Origin: Gordionus sp. m RMFG-2023
Taxonomy: Eukaryota > Nematomorpha > Gordioida > Chordodea > Parachordodidae
Length of the DNA: 64,000 nt
Direction: 5' to 3'
Assembly (NCBI RefSeq): GCF_954871325.1
Contig: NC_088777.1
Span: forward strand, 53,444,002 to 53,508,001
Shown here: positions 24,520 through 40,119 of the stretch, in pieces
How positions within the stretch are numbered: the stretch's first letter is position 1
Layout of the letters: the number at the start of each line of letters is the position of its first letter
Translations under genes and position numbers: made by a program
The notes under the pieces: model-generated
What the model was told of the DNA's origin: nothing
Database searches by the model: none
The model's input: the letters and a program-made list of their open reading frames with translations, nothing else

Positions 24520-24991
24520 TGCAACTATAAAACGTTTTATTTAAAACAATTGTATTTTTCTTTAAGTTTAAGCAAATTTATTATTGTGGTTGATAGATTA
24601 GATATCTAGATAGAAAAATCTTGAATTTTATGACAATTTCAGAAAATTTAAAGGCTTTTTTAATAAAAAAAAAACATCATGATTGGTTGGTTTTTTAAAA
24701 TCTTCTAAAGAACTATATAATCTTCTTATTCTTTTAGTTCTAAACACTAAATTTAAAATGATTGATATGAAAACATCAATTTCTATTTATATGGTCAAAA
24801 GGGTTTGCAAAACATTTACAAAATAATTTATTTACAAATAATTTTTATTTAAATTAGATTTAAGGATATATATATAAGTTAAATACCCGCGAAACACTAT
24901 AATTAAAATATTATTTTACCATTAAAACTTCAAAAAAATAATAATTTAATTATGTTTATCACCAAAACTTTGATATTTACAGGAATTCTGT
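24520..24991 (+). pseudogene. Array unit 5: upstream region and first exon, cut by the inverted-repeat boundary
   Basis: The full upstream layout is present (GTGGTTGATAGATTAGATAT, ATATGGTCAAAAGGG, TATATATAAGTTAAATA) and the first exon starts at 24952 (MFITKTLIFTGIL, as in unit 4). At about 24991 the family match ends and sequence matching the left inverted arm begins. No further exons follow on this strand, so the unit is broken. Confidence 0.82.
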
Positions 24992-26600
24992 TATATGACT
25001 CAATAAATATATATTAAAGGTTTTCTGACATATTCATTTGTTATGATTAATTAAAGCTATGGTAGTTTTTTTTAACACTTAATTTCAGCCCAAATCTTAC
25101 ATCTAACTGTTTTTATTGATGCTTTGTAGATATAATGTTTCCATATATCTACATTTTTCCTACCTCCTCCTAGAATTTGATGTGGGTGAACTTTGGCTTC
25201 TCCAATGCTTTCTGAATTCCGAAATATTTATTATACCAATGGGCTGAATTTCTAACTAATAAATTAAATATTCTTATAAAATTTACACCATGACCAAGAG
25301 GGTCAGTAAAATATACGTCAAAATTATATCCTATAAATTTATCAAATCAGAATTTTGTGTATAATAGATATAATTAAAGTTTGATTGTTGTATATAAATA
25401 ATATTGTAAAATATTATTTAACAATACTTCAGAGGTTTATACAGAGTTGTTTATTTAATATTTTTTACAAACTGCTCGTACAATGTATAAATTATCCCCA
25501 AATATTGATGAGAAGATAGCATTTACAAAAAATTTACCACAAAATGATAAAATATATATTTTATTGAATTTTGATAAGTCTTAAGTTCAAAAATTTTATT
25601 TCATTTACTTTTAACTTTATAAAGATTAACTTATAAATTATATTTTACAAAAATGATTTGAATTTATAGGGTTTTAATGCCAAACACTGTTCATAAAATT
25701 TATTAATTACTCCCTAATGTAGTTAATAGTTTTTAAAAAAAATTATATTGGGAAATGAAACAAGAATACAATTTTATAAAGAAATTAATAATTTTAGTGA
25801 ATTTTGATTTCATAGTAGAAAAATTAAAGTTTCAGATGGTTTTGATTTGGGCAATAAGAAATTCCTACTGTGATTGAATGGTGATCTTTAATCAAAAACT
25901 CTATCCATAATCATAAAATTGATAAATTATCCCCAAATTAATGGTGTATTTTTTTAAAATCTATTTATTAAAAAAACATGTTTGCAATTTTAGAATATAT
26001 TACATTTAATAATTGTTAATGTTACCATTACAGTAAACCTTTCTAGTTAAAATTATTTTAAACCAAAGATTAAAAATGCGATCACACATTCTACAGATTA
26101 ATGAAAACTGTATAAGAATGATGGAATAGTTTTTATGCAATATTTATTGAAAGCTTGTATATATATATATACATACATTAATTAATATTAAACACTAAAA
26201 TTTCAAGATTATTTATTTAAAATTTATTTTTGGAATAACACATTTATTATCTATGAATCTTTGACGCATTTTCCCATCATCGACGGATGAGGATGTTCAC
26301 ATTTCAATCCCTTTTTGCAATTCCCTTGCATATGACTTACGCCGCAAGCTTCTCCTTCCACCTAATAAGAATTATTTATTTTTTATATATATAATAGCTA
26401 TTAATTTTTTTTTTGAAATAAACTTAGATTGGTGCCAAAATTTTTTAATCTTTAAAAGTTTTGAGTGTTTGGATCAGAAATACGGCAAAAATCACTTATT
26501 TTTGACCAGGAGTTCATGAACATAAAAGTTTTCAAGCTAAAGGCGAGATTCAGTTATAATACAATATTAGAATAAGGAAAATAATCTTGTGGCCATATAT
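24992..26600 (-). repeat. Right arm of the inverted duplication
   Basis: Reverse complement of 1-997 with about 390 bases extra at 25350-25740 and a smaller extra stretch near 25060-25165. Includes exon 4 of the minus-strand gene (26251-26361). The arm may continue past 26600, but the partner would lie outside the window. Confidence 0.88.
25060..25346 (-). other. Unrecognised coding relic in the right arm, possibly transposon-derived
   Basis: A minus-strand opening of about 58 codons (25346 down to 25170) reads DKFIGYNFDVYFTD, then GHGVNFIRIFNLLVRNSAHW, then KALEKPKFTHIKF and stops. In a neighbouring frame, 25162 down to about 25060 reads NVDIWKHYIYKASIKTVRC, which recalls the start of BED fingers of hAT transposases (W-K-H-F/Y, then C), although the second metal-binding Cys is not seen. 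The left arm (about 750-925) holds a more decayed copy. I cannot name the family; it could also be a host-gene exon. Confidence 0.4.
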
Positions 26601-28967
26601 TTATTTTATCATCTTTTAGCTAACATATTAATGTTTTGGAACAAATATTTTCTTTTTATTTCTCCACCCTAATGATGATATCCTGTCCCACGTAAAAAAA
26701 AGGATAAATATTTGACCTTATAAATAAAAATTTTATGGCATAAGTTATCATTGTCTTAGAAATCATGGCTAAGTTTTCAATTGATTAAAAGTTTTTTAAA
26801 GAAATAACTTTGTGGATTCTATCTAAGACAGAGAATCTCTTTAGAAATCTGCCTATCTAATTTCCTGACACTCTCACCCCCCCCCCCCTATAATTATATA
26901 CCATTCATTATTAGTAGATGTTATTTAATAAGTTTTTTTAAATTATATTACCTTTTTTTTTGTCGCATAAATTCAGCGACTCTTTCTTAAAAAATATTTT
27001 AGTCAGTATGTATATGTATATATATATATCAGAATCTGCAAAGGAAGCTTAACCTAACCCGGATATTCTAACCGACCCGGTTCGAATATTATATTTACGT
27101 GTCGGATCCGAAAATTATTGATATTCGGAATTCGGATCATCACGAGTATTCTAGGGTATATTTAAAAAAATAAAGATCTCTGATATATACATAATATTTC
27201 TGTTATTTTTTATTAAATATTGTACATTAAAAATATTTTTTAAATAAAAATCGCTTTTAAAAGTTAAATATTCTATGATTAATTTAGTATCTTATAAAAG
27301 GGAAAATAAAATTATAGCGATGTTAAGAACTATCCCAACAATGCTGTTTCTTGTAGGGTAAAAATGATCAAGGCAAATATATGTAAGAATATATTCAATT
27401 TGTTTTTTAAATTCTTGTTTCACTTAAATTCGGGCTTTCCTTTACAAATATGATATTGTTGGTGCAGTTAAAAACAATAGAAAAAAAATAACTCTTGCGT
27501 ATTCCGTTGTACAGATCCCTTTTGCTAAAAATTCGTCCTTGTAGTTATCTAGTATACATATTAATCCGCTGGAACATTTGTTCATTGCTAGATATGGTCC
27601 CCAACACACTTCGCCTTTCACCTAAGGATATTTAACGATTGAATAAGTACAATCATATATAAACATAATCATCCAAAATATTTTCTTTATATTTCTACAT
27701 TCTAGACATGTTCAAGGAATTAAATGCTGTTTATTTGATTTCAAGATACTTTGGCGCAAACGTAGCAGCATCCACATTGGTCCAAAGTTAGGTCGCCTTT
27801 GCAATCCGAGGGCGGAGCCGTTGAACACGGAGGAGTACGTGTGGCACAAGCACAGGAATCATCAGCATTCACAAATCTTTTATATTTGATATTTTTGTTT
27901 TTAAAATTATGTTATAAAATAAAATTTCCCAATTCGATTAAGTTTATAAGTACGGAAGTTCTTAACAATTTGACCCTTTTCAGGTTTATTAGATAGTATC
28001 GGAGCGGGTTTCTAACAGATTATTCACAAATGAATAAATATTTTAGCCAAAAAAGTATTACATAAGCCTTGAAATTTAGTCAAGAGAGGGCCAAGCCTTT
28101 TTTCTCCGTTCTATTAATATGAGGCCTTCATTAAATATTAAATTTGGATAAAATCTTTTAAAATCTTTCGATAACCCTGATCATAAAGAAGGAATTTCTT
28201 CAATTCTAACAAGAAGATCCCTGGAAAGATCTGAGAATAATGAGGTTAATTTTATTTTTTAAAATATAAATAATTGTAATTACACATATTTTTTATTCCC
28301 AAAGAATAATATATGATTGTCGTAATTAAAATTTAAAATATTGAATATGAATTTATTTTTTGAAATCTTGCTTAACGTTTATAGTTTTCGAGAGAGAGAA
28401 AAAAAGAAAATTTAAAATAGATGTTGGAACGGAGAGAAGAACTAAATGATTATTTTATAGGGACTTTATCCTATTACCTTCCGGCGTTCTTTGAAGCTTT
28501 TGATCAAAAGAGTTTTCCTTACATATGGAAGATAATCGACCAAAGTGATAAATTTTTTATATTAAACCAACAAAGGGTTAGGGTATATAGGATATGGGTT
28601 AGAGGCCTAATTCCATGTGAGAAATGAACTTCAATTTGTTCGATGACATTTTTGTATAAATTTTCATGGGAGATTTTTTATATTTATTCTATATAATATA
28701 TCTAATTTTCAAATTTAATTATTTTTCGCATAGATGTGAAAATTATGGTTTTAGTTATTATGTCACAAGTGGATGAAAATATTAGAAAGTTTTCACTTGA
28801 TAATTGGTTCCCCATTTAATTCATTAAACAAATTTTACAAAAAAACTTAGATGAAAATTCTTTAAAAATAATATAGAGGAAAATTTATATCTATTTTATC
28901 AAACTTACTTATTAGAATTGAATAAAACTAATACAATTCCTAAACACAATTTTGCAGCGAATTGCAT
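26251..28967 (-). CDS. Secreted IGFBP-like cysteine-rich protein on the minus strand, intact
   Basis: Exons, in order of transcription: 28967-28909, 27876-27750, 27621-27493, 26361-26251. The 141-residue product starts MQFAAKLCLGIVLVLFNSN (signal peptide), then DDSCACATRTPPC, a QCGCCYVC core (a standard GCGCCxxC-type motif), exon 3 VKGEVCWGPYLAMNKC with GLIC and GICT, and exon 4 VEGEACGVSHMQGNCKKGLKC to GKCVKDS. Exon sizes and phases match the plus-strand units. Exon 3 has GTTATT instead of GTAA at its donor. It is the most divergent intact member, and its last exon lies in the inverted arm, so its partner is the gene ending at 332. Confidence 0.87.
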
Positions 28968-29506
28968 ATTTTAAGATAAAATATTTTTTTTAAAAAAAAA
29001 AAAAATGTAAATAGAAATAAATTGAAATAAAATTTTTAAAATAATTTCGAGGACGTTTCTAACCATTGTTAGTATAATAAATGTTTTGAAAATTTTGTTC
29101 CTTTCTGTTAAAATTACGAAAAATGACAATGGCTATAGATATTCCCAGTTTGAGAACAAATGTTGTCATCTTGCAATTACAATAAATGTTGTTTATGAGG
29201 GAAGGGGAAGTTTTCAAGTAGGATTGAGATGTTTAAAATTATACTAATCCGCAAAATAGAAAAGACCGGGATGGTTAAGTCGGTGCATTGAGCTTCACTT
29301 TATTTAATTTCTTGTAAACCGTTTTGACCTTCAAATTTTTTTGTTAGAATAAAATTCTATTTGTAAACTTGTATCAATAATTTTTAAAAATTATGTTTAT
29401 TTTAAATTATGTGGAAATTAAAAAAAATGTGTTCTTGAGATCAAAATGAAAATATTTTTTATGCATCGCAATTTAGGAATTTATAATAAAGTTTTAAGAG
29501 TCATAT

Positions 29507-29557
29507 GGATAAGAGAAGAGAAGGAAGAGAAGAGAAGAGAAGAGAAGAGAAGAGAAG
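29507..29557. repeat. (GAGAA)n microsatellite
   Basis: About ten imperfect to perfect AGAAG/GAGAA pentamers. Confidence 0.9.
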
Positions 29558-30255
29558 CTCATGTTTAAAATTAATTTTATAAAATTATTAGTATCTATAT
29601 CTATATTACGCGTAATAACTAAAAAATTCTATTATATGAATGTAAAAATTAGGAGGAAGCGATATGAATGCAAAACCTGAGACTTTTGGTGGGGTCCAAA
29701 ATATATATAGATTAGGGCGGCTGTTTAAAAGACTCAATTTTCCTAACCCTAAGCAAGATCCAAATCATGATTAGTGCCGAAAAAATAAGAAAATTTAAGC
29801 TAACTAATTTATTTTAACAACCCGCCCCAAGCTTGTTTTAAAATATTTAAGCGAATCTGCCCACCCTCGGGGAATAGCCGGCCCAGACCCAGATCCACAC
29901 ATTTAAAATTAATTATCAATGCCGCCATGGCAATCTCACAATTCGAAAAAAATATATATAGTTTGATCAGATTTTTATTCCCTTATCAAATATTTTCGTT
30001 TATAAAAAGAGTTCCATATTTTGGATATGAGATTAATTTCTAGCTTATCCTACCCAATCAAGAATAATGTAGTATAATTGAGTACTTCTTATCCAATCAA
30101 ATTTCTTTTAAAACTTTAAAGGAATAAGAGCATTCCTAAATGATCACTTCGTTAAAATCTGTAAAAATCTAATGATATAATAGTGATTACTACAATTTCA
30201 TTTGAATCCATTTTCCCTCTAAATACTCGGAGAAATCCTTAATGTTTGACCAATA

Positions 30256-30558
30256 CCTAGACTGACGAATCATTATTAAAAGTGTACATCAATGCAAATC
30301 AGCTGGAAACGCCATCTTGGTTTCACTAATCATTATTAAAATTTTAAACGAGAGTCTAATTTATTCCTATATCCGATGCAAACTTTATTTAAAGAATTAC
30401 CGGATCATCGAGATAATAATGGAAGCAAGTTATCAATTTAATAGTAGTTTTTAACATGAGAATAATTCCTAACATGTGTTAACAAAATGGCGAGTCCAGC
30501 TGATTTGCTTTTAACGACGCTAAAAAATGCATTTTAATGAATGAACCGTCAGTCAAGG
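30256..30558 (+). mobile_element. Tc1/mariner-like MITE, copy 2
   Basis: Starts CCTAGACTGACGAATCATTA and ends GAACCGTCAGTCAAGG, with the same inner words as 36108-36381 (AATTTATTCCTATAT, GATGCAAACTTTATTTAAAG, GGATCATCGAGATAATAA). No coding capacity. Confidence 0.82.
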
Positions 30559-30985
30559 AATTATACATGTCATTGTGTTTGACAGTTAAAATTTAAATCA
30601 AAAATTTTTATTAACCTTTTTTTTTTTGTAATGGGTTTCAAACGAATAGTTTTTTTAAAAATATGCTACATATTTTATTATCTTTCTCTTATAATTATAA
30701 AAAATTATATTAAATTTATTTTTTTTAAAAAAATTTAATATCCTAGATAACATATTAGTGGGCAAATTTTAATAGAATGTTTATAAATTGATTAAAACAA
30801 AATATATTTAAGATAGGATATTGTGAATTTATTTTTGAATGTTTCTTGATATATACACTATATATAGAATCCGAATGTATCTTATAAGGCTTGCACCTCG
30901 TTAAATTATTACTAAAATATTAAATTATAAAAATGCTAAAAATTTGTTAAAATATTCTTTTAATCTATATTTAACTGTTACTTAC

Positions 30986-31035
30986 GTGTCAAAGAGACAC
31001 AACAGAATTCCTGTATATATCAATGTTCTAAACAT
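30986..31035 (-). other. Stand-alone first exon of the IGFBP-like family (possible alternative start exon)
   Basis: Minus strand: MFRTLIYTGILLCLFD followed by AC and GTAAG, the same donor context and phase (2) as every other first exon, two codons shorter. No matching second exon lies between it and the minus-strand gene at 26251-28967, whose second exon would be in phase with it. It is either a relic of a lost unit or an alternative first exon of that gene. Confidence 0.7.
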
Positions 31036-31079
31036 AGTTTTTAAAAAAATATTTGAATAATATTATCTCGTTGTATTTA

Positions 31080-31430
31080 TTAACTTATATATATATATAT
31101 ATATTTATCTATTTGTGAATAGAAGAGTTAAATTTGAATATATATTTTATAAATATTTTATAAAAACCTTTTTGGGCCACGTAAATAGAAATTGAGTTTT
31201 CATATCAACCACCATTTTAAATTAGTTGTTTAGAGATACATATAAAAAAATTTGAATTGATAATATTATATTAATAATAAAACCAACCTATCATATTTTA
31301 TAATTTTAAAAATGCCTACGAATTTTCTGATATTGTTCATAAATCAAGATTTTTCTAGATATCTAATCTATCAACCACGATATAAAATTGTTTAAATTAA
31401 AGAAATTTTTACTTTTTTTTTATATAAAAA
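31080..31430 (-). promoter_or_regulatory. Conserved upstream block in front of the stand-alone first exon
   Basis: Reverse complement of the array upstream region: TCTAGATATCTAATCTATCA ACCACGATATAA at about 31355-31388, a CCTTTTTGGGCCACGTAAA word near 31170 (compare ATGGCCAAAAGGG), and a TATATATATAAGTTAA element at about 31082-31100, roughly 50-65 bases ahead of the ATG at 31035. Confidence 0.55.
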
Positions 31431-32121
31431 CGTTTCATCATTTCTTAGAGAGATTTATAAAGGTTTAAATCGAATTTAATTTTTTTGTGAGGTTCTTTAA
31501 AATAATATAAATAATTCTATTATAAGATATCGGCGTCATCTGTTTTTTCCGGGTTTTAATACTATTCTCACTAATCAAAGCATGTGTAACTTAGGCTTAT
31601 ATAACGCATAAATAAATACGAGTACGGACACGTGATTTAAATATTTCCCCTTCTTCTATCAAATTTAATATCAATCACATTTCTATGCGCTAAATCTGGG
31701 TATAGCTGGACCGGTAAATAGCTTAATTCAAAAATATCTAAAATGGATAATCGTTTAAAACAATTCATTATTAAAAAATAATAATTAAACCGGTTAATAG
31801 TTAAATTTAAGATTTGAAACAAATTTAAATTTTTGTTTTTGAAACCAATGAAAATTTAAATTGAAAATTGAAATATAAACAAAAGAAAACTTAACGTTTT
31901 AAGTTGGCAAACATAGTTAATAGATTTATTTTTTTTTTCGTATCAATTTATTAATTTTTGAATTGATACCTAATTTTATATTTAAAAATAAAGTTACTAA
32001 AAACAAGGTTGTTACAATTTAGCATTGTACATTTTATTATTTTATTTTGTTATATTAAAAGTTTATAATTTGATAATACAAGAAATATATAAAATTAATT
32101 TATAAAGAGAAAAAAAGAAAA

Positions 32122-35827
<3,706 letters not shown>

Positions 35828-36107
35828 ATCTTTCTCTTTTTTTTTGGTTTGTATAAAAAACGGTTTTATTTTATGACTACCATTTTAATTTATTAACAAA
35901 ATATTAATGACAGCAAAATAAAGAAATAGCAAAATTGTTTATGCCAAAATTTTTCCATTTTTATTTTATTTTTATAAATTTGGGACCTTTATCCCTTCTG
36001 ACGATCTTCTGAAAGTGTCTAATTGATAAGGGTATTTGAAGGCTTATGTCGGAACTACAGTAAATTATGTAATGGTGGTGAGTCTGACCCCAATGACATA
36101 TATAATA

Positions 36108-36381
36108 CCTAGACTGACGATATTCATTCATTAAAAGTGTACATCGATGCAAAATCAGCTGGAGATGCCATCTTGGTTACCCTCATCATCTAATTTATTC
36201 CTATATATGATGCAAACTTTATTAAAGAATTACGGGATCATGGAGATAATAAAGGAAGCAAGTTATCGATTTAATAGTCATGAGAATAATTCCTAATATG
36301 TGTTACCAAAATGGCGGGTCCAGCTGATTTGCTTTTAACGACGCTTAAAGATGCATTTAATGAAAGAATCGTCAGTCTAGG
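36108..36381 (+). mobile_element. Tc1/mariner-like MITE, copy 3 (best preserved)
   Basis: Terminal inverted repeats CCTAGACTGACGATATTCAT and GAAAGAATCGTCAGTCTAGG are nearly perfect and the element is flanked by TA on both sides (36106-36107 and 36382-36383), the target duplication of Tc1/mariner transposons. About 274 bases, non-coding. Confidence 0.87.
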
Positions 36382-37269
36382 TATGTCTGACCTTAAGTCA
36401 GATTCAGAGAGGACTAAAAAATATTTTTAAGCTTAGAGTTAAATTATTACATGATGAATGCTATATGGACCTCGAACATTAGTGAATATATTTATTGATT
36501 TATCACAAATAACTGTAAAAAATGATTATTTAAATATATCATGCAGAATATCGTTTCTTAAAAGCAATTAGAATGTTAGACAAGTAACAATTTTACTATA
36601 CTGTTATTAAAAATTATCGATAACCCAGTTAAGAATTCCAATTGGTAAATAGCTGAGAATTTATTTTCGCTAATCCTCAGGGATCATAATATTAAGAGGA
36701 TCTTTGTTTAAAGAGTCATAATATAGAAAACAATTCTGAAAAAATGGGGATTTTTAAAACTACAAATTTTTTTACTTTATACATATGGGAATGAGATTAG
36801 ATCAAGATTTTGCATTGAAAACATTCTCTTCTTTCTTTTTTTTTACTGAGGCATTTTCTTTCTAAATCAAGATCTCTGATTCAGTTTCTCAACAAACTAG
36901 ACTAAAAAAATAAAGATATATTAGTTCCTCAGACATTCTTAATACTTTATTTTGCAAAATGTGAATTAATTTATTTTTAAAAAATGATGTCTAAATTCGT
37001 ATTTTTTGGGTTGGTCAAATAATTATGTTGGTACTAAGAAAGAGTAGTATAAATTCTCTATTAATTAAAACAAAAATATTTATATTCATTTATCATAGAT
37101 AACGAGCCAACATCCTTAGATATTTGCCTACGTACAGCGCGTCTAAACGACTGAGTAGGTTAGAAGCAATTTGCCTTCATTATTTTTGGAGGGGGGGGGG
37201 GGGATCTAAAGGAAGAAAGGGAAAAGTAAAGAATAAGCATTAAATGCAGCTAGGAATAAAATAGAGTTC

Positions 37270-37860
37270 CTCTAAGAGTTGCGCCAGGTCAAAATTTTCG
37301 AATTGCGGGAGAAATTCGGTCAAAATTTTCAAATTGTGGGAGAAAGTCGGTTAAAAAATTTCTTTTTGTGGATGGGGCTTTCGGGCCGGATTAAAGAAAA
37401 TGTCATTTTGGCCTGCCCCCCCCCATTATATTCCTATTCATTTTTTTTTAACTTTATCATACTTGACAAAGTCAGTATAGTTTTAGAATATTTTTCCCAT
37501 AATTGGTAATAAATTTTTTTTTTAGTTTTTTTTTTTAAAGTTTTATATTCTACCTTATCGTAGTGGAGTTAGACTCTAACGTAGGATTCTGATAAATGAG
37601 ATAACATCCTTATTTGTCAAAAAAAATATTAATTTTATACATAAGCAAACTATCATTATTTTCTAACTTTGTGTCTCAAAAATTATTATTTAAAATTAAA
37701 AAAGTTTTAAAAACAATGCTGAAAAAAATTTTAAAATCGTAGAGATTTTTATGGAAGATTTCTAAATTGCGGGAGATCTCTGAGTGTTGATTAGAAACTT
37801 TGCTGGAGCCCCCTGCTAATGGGGGGAGGGACTTGATAGCCTACAATTTCTGTCATATAG
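37270..37860. repeat. CTCCCGC/GCGGGAG-type dispersed repeat, copy 2
   Basis: GAATTGCGGGAGAAATTCGG near 37300, a related word at 37330, then AAATTGCGGGAGATCTCTGA near 37765. The words link it to 12715-12870 and 55930-56090. C and G homopolymers flank it (37188-37202 and 37417-37426). Confidence 0.5.
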
Positions 37861-37869
37861 TCCCAGTCA

Positions 37870-39420
37870 ACATATGATTTCTTATTTTAAATATATTAAT
37901 CAATCAATTTAAAAAAAAAATATTTGTTCATTCATCGGCGAAAAAACACGAAAGAACCTTGTAAAAAAAATGATCTCAATTTATTATTTCTTTCAAAGTA
38001 ATGATTTATCCTAAAAGCTGACGATATATCTATTTGAAAATTTCACATTCCTATCAAAACATTTAAAAGATTTGGTTAACATTGGACTATTTCTTGCCTG
38101 TAGTTTAGTTAAACGTTAAACCAGCACTCAAATTCTAACAGTAGAAAATAATCCTTCGAGCCTCTCTTGGCAAAAGTAATCTTTTCAAGCTTGGGCTATC
38201 CTATAAGTATGAAACCGTGATAGAGGGCTAAAATTATTGTTCTCTTATAAATTTGTTTTAACCTTTTTTAGAGTTGGCCCAGAACTTGCTAAAATTGGAG
38301 GAGATATTTATCACCACTGCTTGTTGGTGGCAAACCTCACTCTATATTCTAATATAGCAGATGCGGCGACGACTTATAAAAAAAGTAATGGAAGCAAAAA
38401 AAATATCAATATGATAAAGCTTTTTCCTTCCTCTATTCTTCCATGTGGCTATTTAAAGAATACGAAAAAAGATTTTTGGCTCTATAAATTTTAGAAAGGA
38501 ATGGAGATGTTAAAGCTTCGTAGGCCTAGAATATTTGAGACGAGTTTTCATTTTGGAAATAAAATGGGAATGGCGGAATAAGGATCTTCTTTTAAGTTAT
38601 CAGAGAGTTAAAAACCTTTTCAAACTTGGAGACCCAAAGAAATAAGTCTACCAAGTCCCTTAGGTGTTCAGCATACTTTCAAACGAATTTAAATTATCTG
38701 AATATAGTAAGAATATTGATGTCGGAAGATGTGCCTTATCATCGAAATTCTTGAGGTGGCGACTATATAATACTAGCTTTTCTATTTCGACTAGTCATAT
38801 TTCTTATAAGATAATAAAAATCTAAATTTTTGTGAACATAAAATTCGATTTGTCTCGTTCAACCTTTCTAGTTCAATATCTTTATTTCGTTTAGTATTTC
38901 AGAACTCTTTATACATCCATCCAATGAAAACGCGAATATATTACCTCATATCATTTTTAGTATAGAGCTCTTTTTCTCTCTAATTTTACAAGGTTAACTG
39001 GAGAGTTTATATATGTACCGAGGATAAATAAGACGTTCGATATCAAATTATTTAAAGCAAAACATATGATCACGAATCAAACTTAACATATTTAAATTCA
39101 AAAAAAAAATGGTTGGGAACTATAAGATGGGGAAATGAATAAAATGGCGAATTCGGGCTAAATCTTCAGTCACGGTTCACAGCTGAGCTGTAATTATTTT
39201 TTAAAAAAAATTACTTGGTGGCTAAAAGAACATATTAGATTGCATATAGGATTATCCGAAAGGTCTAAGAGAGTTAAAAACTTTCCGGTTTTTCATAGAA
39301 AAGATTTCTTTTTAGGGTCCAAACATCAAAAGTAGACTGTTTTTCTAGTTTTTATTTTTTAATAATTGATGAAGCACATACATGCGAAAAGAGAATCTAT
39401 CGTGCTTAAAAATGCCACAG
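37870..39420. other. Spacer, nothing firmly recognised
   Basis: An 85-codon opening at 38237-38494 has no family motif I recognise and lacks clear splice context. The remaining sequence is AT-rich and non-coding by eye. Confidence 0.45.
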
Positions 39421-39424
39421 CTGT

Positions 39425-39472
39425 CATCCGGCTTGGGCGGTCGGGTGATAGGATATTTGTTCCGACCAACAC
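39425..39472 (+). mobile_element. SINE fragment, copy 3
   Basis: GGCTTGGGCGGTCGGGTGAT and AGGATATTTGTTCC match, on the opposite strand, the body of the SINE copies at 9731 and 13589. The tRNA-like head is missing. Confidence 0.55.
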
Positions 39473-40119
39473 TAAGAATAATGAATATGATGACAAATAT
39501 AATAATAATGTGTGTGATTTTAGCATATAGGTATAAGAATGGCATAAATAATAAGTTACAAACACTTATATCCCCATTGGTTTTCCTTTTATTTGTAAGC
39601 ATATAGATTTTGCAAATATGGGGGTCAGTTCTTTCTGCCAATTTCAGTGAAATCTGGAAATTTAGCTAAGATTAATTTTGAATAAAATCTTAAAGAAAAA
39701 CGATTAAATCCAAGTTTTTACCACAAACACTACCTTTTATCATCTTCAATTATTGATATAACTCATTTTAATTTTTTTTTGTGGGGAAGGGTTGGCTTGG
39801 TTAAACAAAAAAAGGTGTTTTGACCCAAAATATTGGAAAGAACTAATTTAAATAAAAATTAATTAAATATTATAAATTATTCATTTATCCTTATAATAAT
39901 ATTACTATCAATTTTGAAATTAAAATCACTTAATCAAAAAGTCAGTCGCAAATTAATTATGGATTTTTTTTTCCCAATAACATCCTTTAAATGGAAAAAA
40001 ATTTCTTAATATACACTTAATTTTTAAGAAGATAAATAATGATAAACTGGCCAAAAAATTTTCATAAAAAAAATATAAATTGCGATTTTTAATAATAGTT
40101 TTTATAAAGTCTGAGATAA

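Noticed and set aside
29261-29330. tRNA-like stretch (GGGATGGTTAAGTCGGTGCA with a good A box)
   Set aside because: No B box at the right distance and no cloverleaf closing stem that I could form; not called as a tRNA gene.
38237-38494. 85-codon reading frame
   Set aside because: No recognisable motif, no splice context and no second copy; left unannotated as a gene.
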